Positions 11,801-23,800 of a stretch of DNA of 64,000 nt are shown one piece after another; the first letter of the stretch is position 1, and every line of letters starts with the position of its first letter. The translations under genes and the position numbers were made by a program. The stretch comes from Acanthaster planci (taxonomy: Eukaryota > Echinodermata > Asteroidea > Valvatida > Acanthasteridae). Below the pieces are notes generated by a model, which had not been told where the DNA came from, searched no databases, and saw only the letters and a program-made list of their open reading frames with translations. Location: positions 189,945 to 253,944 of the forward strand of contig NW_019091547.1 in assembly GCF_001949145.1 (NCBI RefSeq), in the 5' to 3' direction.

Positions 11801-14800
11801 GTCCACAACTGCCTCGGCATGAAACCTCACCACCTTGTCAAATGCATCCTTGCGGATTACGGTCTGCAGGGACTTTGTTCTAACTCCTTGTGTTTAATAG
11901 CTCCATGGTTCAATGAACAGGAGTCACATCGGAGCCTATTTTACTTTCAGAATCCATGCATCGTAATCTGCTATTCTAATCCCACTCCTTTCAATTTTGT
12001 ATTCCAGCCAAATTTGATGAAATTTGAATTATTGCTGGCAACAATGTGCCTGTTACAATCAAGGCTAGGGCAAGTAAGAATAGGCACAATTGCAGTCCAT
12101 GTGGCAAATTTTGGAATATCACAGTTGAAAAGTGTACATTTATACTGTGTGTAATATCTGGTAAGTTTAAAAGCCTAAGTTTTGAATATTTTGGCATGTT
12201 GGGGGGAGATATATGTAACATGTATGTGCAGCTGATTATCTGCCTGTGCAATAGTTTCTCCAGTGTTGCATTTCTCCAAATATTAGTTCCAACCCCACCA
12301 TTTGTTTGGTTCTGTTTATCTGATTTTATTACATTCACTGTTTTTTCATCTACTCGGCCAGCCATCTTCAGAGGAGGCGAACATTCAAGGCCAACCGTGA
12401 TCGGGACTTGGCACATTTTCCCAGGACACCCGATGCATTCGTACGAGCCCAGCAGCTGCCTAAGAGAATGGTGAGTCCTCACACTGCTCAATGCCATCTT
12501 TGTACCTTAACACCAATTGTTAGGAGCCTTATTTTACTATGATTATATGAAATAAAAACTACCCTTATAATGTTGTTTGTTGTGTGGTAAGTAATACACA
12601 TTCATACATTGTGCACATTTATGACACAAAACACATCCGACCAAAACAAAATTGAAACTATAAATGTGCCTTGGAAGTCCCCAAGCAAAAACACCCAACC
12701 CAATCCCACCCCACCCCACCCACCCCACCCCACATCAAACACTTGCCCCCCCCCAAATGTCACAGACTTTATACACAGGACAGATCTCTTCTTCTCCATA
12801 ATTATGCTGCCTGGATTCTTGAATTTCCCTGTGGTACATGCACATGTACATGTACATGTACGTACAGTACTTATTCATCAATGTGGAAATATATTACATT
12901 GAACTTGGAATATGCTGGTACATGTGCAGTGATTCTACATGTACTGGATACTGTGTGTATTGGTAAGTATCCTAAATTGTCCCAAATATTATTCCTGGCT
13001 TTTCAATATTTTGACGTCTTCAGACCTTCACTGTCCAACCAATCTATGTATATACATGTACGTAGTGTACTTGACCCATGTTAATGTACTTTTGTCGTAG
13101 GAAAAAATTTTAAGCCTTTGGTCAACTGCACTAGCTGTGAGAGTGAGTGTTACCATACCTTAACCTCCCAGAATAAGGTTTTGTAGGATTCTGTAGAATT
13201 GAGGAATTAGGGTACAGCCCAGCCACTACCTTGTGGCTGCATGGCTGCAACTCGGTGAAAACAGTTTGCTGGTCGTCAGACAGGCACATGATCCATGACT
13301 TTACATGCAGTTGTTGCAGTTGTTCCCTGGAGAACGCATAACATAGGAAGAAGCGAACATCTTAATTTCTTTTTGTCAGATAAATTTGCTTGTGCAAAAT
13401 TGCCTGTTACCGTAATGGTCCATTTGAGTACCACATGGCTGTCGTTACTGGAATTGCAGTAATAGACCTCTGTTACATATACCTGTGAAGTGAAGTTATC
13501 ATCACAGTATCTGGTATTATAGTGAAGCTGGATTTTCATGGGAATTTTGTTTATTCACATTTTATTTTTTTGTTCAGAATCAAATGTAAGGCTGTGCACA
13601 GTCATTGTGAAGATAGTTAACACTTTTTATCATGTCGGCTTGAGTGGAAGTCACACAGTGTATGTGTGTACATGTATGCTGCAGTAGGCAATCCGAGAGG
13701 CAGAAATTACCAGTGAAAAAATTCAGTCACACAAGCTGATAAAATCTGATCGGATATTGTGAGTATTAATCGTAATTTTTATACTCACAGACTCCCTCAA
13801 TCAGGATGTAAATTTCAAATCTGAAATTTGATCTGAAAATGAGAACAGAAAGTGGTACCCTACAATACCTTCCTGTATATTTCTAACAGCGCAGCATGTA
13901 TTTCTGGTCTCTCTGATTATTCAACACCGTCAGTTCTGTAGATTTCTGTGGCAGTTTTTAGTTTCTGTCGATATGATGCACCCACTTAAATCATGTTTTT
14001 TTTTCTGCTTATTTGTCAGCATCAATACGAAGTGTACTTGAAGAGTTTAGTGAGAAATCCTCTGTATCGGAACCACCCCCAAACGGTGAGCACTGTACCA
14101 GTAGTGATATGAAAAGATCTAGGAAGTTAAATTTTTACAATTGCAGAACGTGAGTTTTGGGAAAAGTGTTAAGAAAATGTTACACAGATTTTGTAAGGGG
14201 TTAATGAATTCCTATTTAATGCAGTGAAGACCCTATTCATGTACATGTCGAAGATTGAATGATGATTGGCTTGAGTGGGATTTGAACCCACTATCTGCAA
14301 TACACTGTACTGGTTCTGTAGCGTCTGAGCTATCCAGCCCTACAATGTACCGATATGTGAGAAGTCTCCCAATTCTTCAGTGTCCTTGTTCAGGAAGTAC
14401 ATGTACCGTACAGGCATCAACTTTAAATACTCTTCATAATAACCTAAGACAGTTCAGCCATTCTCATGGGCCGAGAGCTTGTCATGTGGCCTGTTGTACA
14501 ATGTTAAAGGTTGCTAAAGTACCAGCTGGCTGGGCACCAGCTTATGCAGTACCTACATGCTGTGCACATGCCAGTTTGCACGTTGATAAAGAGATTGCTT
14601 ACAATTACCAGTGACAGTCACACAAATATTAACTGACCGAATAGTTATGACATGTACATGTATGATGCATACATGTACATGAACATGTATGTTCATCAGT
14701 TAAAAGTAATCACACAGACTATGACAAAAGTTATTTATTAAGTGTAAGCTGTAAAACAAATTATGCAATACCTCATTATACTTTAACCTGTCACTCCTAT

Positions 14801-17800
14801 ACAGTGTATTTGAAGCTTATCACTTTAGTGACCATGGCCATTACAAGTGACTAGAAGTGGCAGCATGTTTTCAACATAGGTTTTACAAACAGATGGTTTT
14901 TCCAATTCGGCCACATCCAGTTTGGGTATTGAGCTTTTCAGAAAAGGTGGCGGTCTGTGCATTTTGCTTCGTGCAATACATATTTATCCATCAGAGAAAG
15001 AAAATAAAACGAGAGCTTATCTGTCTGTTTGCCAAGAGAACAGAGCACTTTTTCGCATTGTTTTGCAATTTTGAACAATTTGTGTATACTGGAAAAGTCG
15101 GCACATCACATTGGTTTAAGTCTGTAACACTTTTTAAAAACATGTAAATGAGAGCTTTCAATTAACCCAATCACATATATGTAGTGTAGAAGGAACACTT
15201 GTTTATGAATGTCCCTTTAATGTTACGTGATTGCATGGTCATGTGGTTACGGCATCATTACATAATGTCACTTTTCATCTATAACACGTCCCTTTCAAGA
15301 TACACGCAAGGTTTCATAGAAATTGGGACTCTGTTTAGGAAACGTAATGCTGTAAAGAGTGCCCCTTCAATGTCACGTGCCTGTCACGTGATGACATTGT
15401 CAACATATCATGCCAGTTTTCATCTCAAACACATCCCTTTGTGGATACACGCAAGGTTTCAACCCGATCGGACATGTAGTTTAGTTAGTGTAGCCAAAAT
15501 CTGTGTACAAAAAGCTATGGGAAAAAATAAAGATTGAAAATTTCAAAATATTTTACATGATGACTTCATCATGACATCACTACTTCGGTAGAATATTTGC
15601 CTGATCATCTGTGCTTGGTGTAACTTTTAGATTCAAGTCTGCTAGCTGAAGATATTGCAACTTGAAATCTATGTACAAAGTCTATAGGGAAAATTAAAGA
15701 TTAAAAAATGCATAGCAAATCAAATGATGACATCATGATGATGTCATCAATTTGGAAAATACTTTGCATGTGGGTCGTCATTGGGTGTAAGTTTGATAAT
15801 GATTGAAGATTGCTAAGTGACCAAAACTGTGCCTCAGAAACGTGTGCAATGTGAATGGGCCAAAAAACATATTGAAAAATCAATAAAAAATCACTTGATG
15901 ACATCATCATGACTTCATGCTTCTATGCACATCTATGCATAAGGGTCCTTTATTGGTGTAAGTTTGATGACATTCGGGAGTTGTTTAGGCACTAAAGTGG
16001 TGGCCAGAAAAAACGTGCACAAATTAAATGGCCTTTTGGGGAACAAAAATCAGAACAAAAAGACTGCCTTTTTCGCAAATTTGCGAAAAAGCCGAAAAAT
16101 CAGAACAAAAAGAATACCTTTTTCGCAAATTTGCGAAAAAGCCAATAAGAATTTGCCTGATCTACATGTATATTGAGTGGTTTTGCTATCATTTGTAAAC
16201 ACTGTATGTACAAAGTTTACCCAGACAAGCTCAGCTAGTGGTCAAGTGGTAAAGATGTCTGCACTAGTTCGAGTCCCACCCAAGTGAGCTTGTGGTGTTT
16301 TCATAAGCCCTCACACAATGCTGAATATGCAGTGTTTGTGAATCCATGTTGGCAAAGTAAAGAACACTCAGTGTAAAATCTACGTCTCCAAGATGCAAAA
16401 CCAACTTAAAAATTGCCTTATAGGAAAGCATGCACTATATGTAAACAGCATTCCACCCTGAGGAAAGTTGCACTCACATTATAATCCTGGTACATGTATG
16501 TGCTTTTGGCTGTTTTGGCAGTTGGAGTTTCTGGAAGTTAGCCACCTTTCCTTTGTGGATGAGCTGGGACCAAAAGGAAAGTAAGTTTTTCAGCTACGAG
16601 TTGGACTTTCATGTTGATTCATTCCCATATATCTAGCAAATAACAAGGCGTGTTTGGTACTTTCAATACATGTAAAATGTATGATGCTCTCAGCTTGGAT
16701 GGCCTCTGTGATATTTTCTGTGAAAAGTACTGAGTCAATACTGGCTTTCTGATATACATGCATTGCTGATGAATCTTTCCAATAACAGTTGTGTTTCACA
16801 TGTAAACATTCTCACTTTCTGTTAAAATACAATATTGGTACTTCCAAAATACAAATATTGCTTTCAGTTTGATGGACTTTATGATATTTTCATGGAAAAG
16901 GCCGTGCTTTGAAACCTGCTTCCTTATTCATTTATTGCTCATCAATCATTGATGGCAGTTTTGTTTTCATATTTGAATATTCCCACATCCTATTATAATA
17001 CTGTGTATTTGCTGCTTGCTGCTTGTAGGCAAGAACAGAACAGGAGATAAATTCTGTGATTATAAACTTGTTATATTGTACATGTTGTATGTAATTCATG
17101 TGGTACATTGTCCACAAGTACATGTAACCGTTTTTCTCATTACAGTTTTTTTAGTTTTTTAAATCTTTCCTTGAGTGTCATTTTTATTCAGAGTAGGTTG
17201 TCATTGTAGTTTTTAGCCACTTCCTGCTGGGGCATTTATCAATGTTGATGATGCTGGGGCGGGATATTTATCATTTTTTTCTGTTTTCAAAATTCTTTAA
17301 AAATTCCTATCTTCATTTACTGGACACTTACAAACACATGAAGGCATGTCTGGTGTCCACACTAGCCAGACAGATAAAATCTGTTGATGCCTGAGTGTTT
17401 CAGCCAGGCCTGCAGCCTTCTGAAAAGAGCCCAGATTTTGTGGTGTTACGTAATATTCTTTTGTTCACGAATCTGGCTCAGTGCACTGCTGACCTCTTTT
17501 CAATAGGGGCCAGATTGGCATGCAGCGGTGCTGTGTGGCTCATCGCTGTGGTGGTGGAGCGCTTTTGTCCCTGGTGGTAATCTGCTTGCTCTAAATGCCC
17601 CAAACTGTGGTATAGTGTTTCAAAACAAGGCTGGATTATCTCCACTTTTGAGAGTGAAAAAATGTACGTAATGCCCAGCAGCCTGGTCTTTTGTTCCGAG
17701 TACGGGCTTTTGTTACAAGGCCCTGTTCCTTTTGTCCGAGTTCAGAGACCCCGGCCACGTATACAAAGCATACGTGTCCGGATCCAGAGTCCCCGGCAGG

Positions 17801-20800
17801 AAGTGGTTAATTCCTCTCTTTTTGAAGATCAATAATTCTGAACTAGTGTACAATGGAACGCCGCTATACCAAACACCGCTATACCGAACATTCGGCTGTA
17901 CTCAACATCTTCCTTGGCTCCCAATAATTTGTGCACAGAACCTACCGAACACTCTTCAGTTGCAGTTTGTAATTCCCGAACGTCAACATGATAAAACAGT
18001 CGGCGATGTTGGAAAGTGACAAGTGGCCATTATTTCCCCAAGGATTAGAAGGGAAAGCCACTAGTTGTCAACGGTATTGAATAGACACTGGTTTTGCGAC
18101 TCCACATGATCGGGTGCAGAAGAAAACCGCACGTACGTGCACGGTGGCATTGCACTAATAATAGTCTAAAGAGGGCGCTGCCGATAAACAAATCAATCGA
18201 GATTCCCCACAGCATTCATCAGAGATCGATCCTAAGCAGTAGTTTCACGACTTTTAGGATAAACTTGATATCAATTTTTTGACTAAAGTTTAAATAAAAA
18301 ACAAAAATAATTAACAGATACATTTCTAGAAACCTTAAACTTGACTGCAATGGCAAAACATTACAAAAACAGCGAACCAAGATATGACAAGAGGGTGCTC
18401 TTCAGTTAGACAAGAGAGGGCGCTATTCAACATGGCAACAATGGCAACAGTTAAATTCGCCATACCGAACGACCCCTGTACCGAACATTTAGCGTGGACC
18501 CTGTCTTGTTTGTTATAGCAGCGTTCCACTGTATTCATTGTCTTTGGTATCGTAACTGGCACCACATGTACAACCAGTTGTACTGAATATGTCACCCACA
18601 TGGAGTCACTTGCAGAGTTTGGCTTGAAATGGTAGTGTCATGTACTCCTGCAGAAGAGACAGGATGAATATTGAGCCGGAATCTCCAGATCATAAAGTTC
18701 AGGTGTGAAATAGAGCCAGAGACAAAGCCATGATTTGAATAGTCACTTTTAAAAAAATCTTGTGTCAAGTACTTGGATTTCATTGGTGACTATTTTAGAG
18801 GCACAGCTCGATGTATGGATTGTATGTCTCATGAATATTTACAAGTATCTCAGTAATCGTTTCAGTAATAACTACATGTATTTACGAATCAGTAATGGTA
18901 ATTCTTACTCAAAGGAAGAGTGTTGTAACATTTGCCTCGGGGTTCAGGCATACCAGTGCATGTGAGCATTAAAGAATTTGACTTTGTGTCTGAATGTCAA
19001 CAGGGAAGGTTGGATTCAGAAGAGGTCAGGAGGTCACCGAGTGCCCATCACTAGATGCTGCCCTTGCCTGGTGTGCACAGACTGTACATCAGTTGCAGCC
19101 CATTACAGTAAAAGGTAGAGTCACTGTTAAATTCAATTTTGCCAGTTTTTACAAATCTCAGCACAAATGAGTAGGTTGGCTATCATTCTCCCATACAACT
19201 GAGGACTTGGAGCAAAGGGTTTCATGAGAGAACGGTGAGCACCAAGTTCTCAGTAGGATTTGTGCACAGACCCTACGATTGGAACCAAAAAATGGGATTA
19301 TAGGAGGGCATTGTGGGTATAGGGTCCGTTTGAGTAGCTTCCACAGGGCAATCCTGACCCAGGGTGGCAGTGTGTCAGAAAAGGGAGACTAGGACAACAC
19401 ATTAGACCACATGGACTAATGCATCAACCAGAGGGCAAGCCATTCAATACTGCTGTGGCGCTATACTCTTGGGCAGGTGGTACATGTGTAGTAAATACCT
19501 CTTTGATCAGTACTAGGCTGTTGTGACTTGCCAAACCTACAAACACCTCAAGTTTAAGAAGGTACCTGTTTGAGTGCCACAGCGGTAATGTTTGCCCTTC
19601 CTGATTGGTCTTGTGCCCTCTTTTTACTGACCAGTAGAGAGTCCAGAACAGAATAGCTGGTGAAACATAGAGGTTGTGTACCGAGGCCCTTGACCTTGAC
19701 AGGTGCTCATCTTTTTACTTCACTCCTTCACTTCAGGTGGTTGGTAACCAAGGACTCCTTTGTTGCTTACGTCAGACCCAGCGATGGTCACATCCGGGCG
19801 GTCATGCTGGCCGATGCAGACTTTGATGCCAAGTGGGGTATCGAAGAGACCAATCTCAACACGGGCCTCATTATCTCCAACCAGTACAGGTAGATTCAAC
19901 TTGATACGACTTGGCAGCAGAATGTACAATGTCAGTGAGCCAGTTGCTCTGGCAAGGTAGAGGGTCTGTGACTTGTATCCAATTTGATTGAGTGCGTTAA
20001 GTTCTTCCTTGTTGGCATCAGTGGTGAAAGCCTACCCTTTGTAACAATGACGTAACATAGTGTTTACAACAGTGCATGGTGGGACAGAGTGGGGTCATTG
20101 GTGTGGTGTACACGACCTGTTGTGTGCCATGGGTAGAGAAAATGGCAGACATGGGAATTACATTTGATCACAAGCAAGCAAAAGGTGCAATCTTACAGTT
20201 CCCAGTTTTGGAAGGTAATGCTCTCGTACCCCAGAATATTTCAAAACGATGGTTACATAAAACCAGCATTGGCCTTCTGGAACCAGAGATAATCGACTCC
20301 ATTTACTTATGATAGCAGTGTATGGTGATATATCACCTACGATCTCCATTCTGTCCCACCACGCACTGCAGTTAACACAGTGCTATGCTGTGAAAGGGCA
20401 AGATTGTAAACCATTTTGAACAATTCACTAAAGTGCTACAAATGATGCATTTTGGTTGCTGCAGACAAAATTTTGGCTGTTTAGGACAGCATTTTGACAC
20501 AAAAAAGTCGCAAATTTGGTGCAATTTTGGACCATCTGTTTGCACTATTTTTGTAATCTGCTGGCCAACTTGGGCCATGTATGTACGTGTACTTCTTGCT
20601 TGTTAATGTATGTTATTATGATTCGGAAAGTAAACAATACGGGAATCAGTAATGCGATTTTTTTGTTAGTTTCCTCGATTGAGTTTTTATGACCTTTTAT
20701 CATTTGTGTGCATCTGGCTTTTACAGGAAGCTGTTGGTGAAGTGCGACTCAGTGCAGATGGCTCGGCATTGGATGGTTGAGATCATGGAGATGATCTCCA

Positions 20801-23800
20801 AGTCAGAGTACACTGAGGAGCGCCGCTTCAGCGCTTTCGGCCCGGAGAGGACCGACACTTATGCCAGATGGTGCGTACAGCTGCTGTTTTCTCATTTTAG
20901 ATAGTGGCAGTTGAAACCCAGAAAAATTTTTATTGAAGTGGGTTTTGAAAGTTGAACTGGCAAAATGATTCACCAGTGTTCTACTGTATAGCCATAAGGC
21001 TAGTTCAAGCTTGATGGGAGTACAAATTGATTGAAGTGGACTCGAACCAGTGACCTGGTAAAAGAATGTACCGATATGTACATGTATGTAGCCTAAAGGC
21101 AAGTTTATACTTAGCACAAATATGAAACGAGAATGCAGATTGATGGTGTGACAGCAAGAGTTCCTACTCTCAAGTTGGAAAAGTGTTGTGAACCAGCGTG
21201 TTTGTTCTTGGCCCGACTGATTTGTGTTTTCTGGTGATGAACTGAAAATCATTGAAACTCGGACACGTGCATGTACCATACATGCCATGCAGATTACGCC
21301 CAAAGTCCCAGCACCACAGCAATCTCAGGATTTATTTCATGCATCAGAACATTACGAAATTTGTAGTCAGTATCAATTGAGAAAGGATCAACATTTTCTG
21401 TCAGGTACTGGAAATAAAAGTTGCAAACTGTTGGATTAAAAACTGTTACAAGCTGTAGAGGGTTGGATCTAACTGAGAACATAAATGGTGCATTAGAACA
21501 TGATGAAATCAGTTTCACCCTGTTTCTGAAGTCCGAGTCTGTTTAAAAAGGGAAATTGTACATGACTTCCGTTGTTTTTCCTCTAAAACCTGAGCAATGC
21601 GTATCATCCATTCATAAGGCCACTTGAAAGATAGGAAGGAAATTCAGGAAGTGGAGGGAGAGTGGAAGAGAGAATGGAAAAGGACTGATTGCATTGAAGG
21701 TTGCAATTTAATTGAGTTGAGATTTGTGGTTAGACAGTCTGTGTTATCTGGGATTTCCATTTGGGATTTTTCCAAGTGTTCCATGTGTTAGGTACATGTA
21801 CATCATCTTGTGGCCACATGAATAAATATCAGGCTGTTTTGGTGGGGCCCTTCAAGGGAGGGTACCAGTGTGATTGAGTGGTGCTGTTACTTTTCAAATT
21901 TATACAACAGTATTTGAAATTGAAGAAACAAATTTTTTTTCGTTAATTGGTATGGTGGTCGTTCAGGGAGATGCAAAATACTGGCACACAGCAGTGGTCA
22001 AAGGGATGGGTACTGCCGAGCCAACCTGTCTGTGCAAAGGAATCTTAGTCAAATCCAGAGCATATTTATTTCCTTTCCAAATTTGCACTCTTGAAGTTTG
22101 TTACATTTGAGGGGAAATGCTCACTTCAACATGTTATCAACTTGAACCCTGCTTACCAGTATATCGATTAATACGAGAATATATTTCACATTTTGAAAGT
22201 TACAGCATTTTGCTGTGAAAGTCTTATCTAATAATAGCCTTGTGTAGTTGGATCAGGTGGTTAGGGCACAGTGAATTAGTGGTGGGATTAGGTGTCATTT
22301 TTTCTATGCATGGAATGAGGAGTTAGCGGTCCAGTAGTTTAATATGGCTTTGTGGTGTGTGTACATGTACTCCTCTGAAGGTTTGTGGACGGGTCCAAGT
22401 ACTTTGATGCCCTGGCTGATGCCATGGAAGGGGCCGAGCAAGAAATCTTCATCACGGACTGGTGGCTCAATGCCGAGATCTACCTGAAGAGGCCAGCTGT
22501 GGAGGGGCCTCACTGGAGGCTGGACAACATCCTGCGCAGGAAAGCTGTAAGTTGCCTGTTGTCTGCTCTTGGTTATTGCCTGCTGACAGGCTGTTGATTG
22601 ACATCCAGATGGGGCAGTGATTTGGAGGTTTACAGCACACTCTGCCTCTCCTTTGAAACTTAGAAATTAAGCTGGGTCCAATTTCATGGCTGTGCTCACC
22701 GTAAGCAGGAAAACTAGCACACAGTTCCAAAGAGATGGTTCGTGCATGTTTTTGATTGGTAAGGAGTTGTGGCCTGAGTACATGTACATGCGTGTTTGTT
22801 TATGGCCCAGCATTAACTGAGAAAAAGTGGACAAGAAACTACTTTGATATCATGCAACATGTAACGTTACCTGTATACCTGTTACCTGTAAGTGCTGTGC
22901 CCTGTTTCCTTGGTAATAGGCATCCGGAGTCAAGATTTTCATCTTGCTGTACAAGGAAGTGGACGTTGCCCTAGACCTTGGCAGCAAACACACAAAGCAT
23001 GTACTAATGGACTTGCATCCCAACATCAAGGTACGTAAAATTCAGCCGAACATGATCACCTTCCTTCTTGTTTGTGAACACTTCTGCTCCATTTGGTTAA
23101 GATGTTACATACTTTTGTTACTGCCCACATTGGAACTGGGTATCCATTTTCTACATCATCAGGAACTCTTAACCACTTCCTACCGGGCGACCCGCTTTCA
23201 AGTACATAGGCTTTATATGCAGAGCCGGGGAGCCTGGAACTGGGACAAAAGAGTTGGGCCTTATAACAAAAGACTGAACTGCTTGGCATTACCGACATTT
23301 GTTCGCTCTCAATAGTGCAGATAATCCAGCCTTGTTTTGAAACAGTATGCCACGGTTTGAGGCATTTAGAGCGAGCGAATTACCACCGGGGACAAAAGCT
23401 CTCCACCACCGCAGCGATGAGTCACAGAGCACCGCTGAACGCTAATGTGGCCCTATTGAAAAGAGGTCAGCAGTGCACTGTGCCGGTTTCAGGAACAAAA
23501 GAATCTTACATAACACCGCACAATCTGGGCTCTTTTTCTAAGGCTCTGCAGGCCTGGCTGAATTATTCAGGAGTCAATGAAGATTACCCGTCAGCTTTAG
23601 AGTAGTGCCCAAAGAGTCCTTCATGTTGGTCATATACGGCCATTTAATGAAATGATGAATTTTGAAGATTTTTGAAAATGGAAAATCTTGAAAAGGACCC
23701 GGCATCTTGTCTTGCTCAAGAAATATCCCCTTGGCAGCAAGTGGTTAAGAGCTTTACCACAATGAAGAAACAAAAACAAACCTGAAGCCAGATGTGAAGT

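Noticed and set aside
14268-14339. Functional tRNA gene
   Set aside because: The T-arm is perfect, but the anticodon arm is irregular, no anticodon can be assigned, and no T-run terminator follows.
22944-23315. Plus-strand 123-codon frame starting in PLD exon 11
   Set aside because: It runs out of the exon through the intron into MITE copy B in a frame other than that of PLD.
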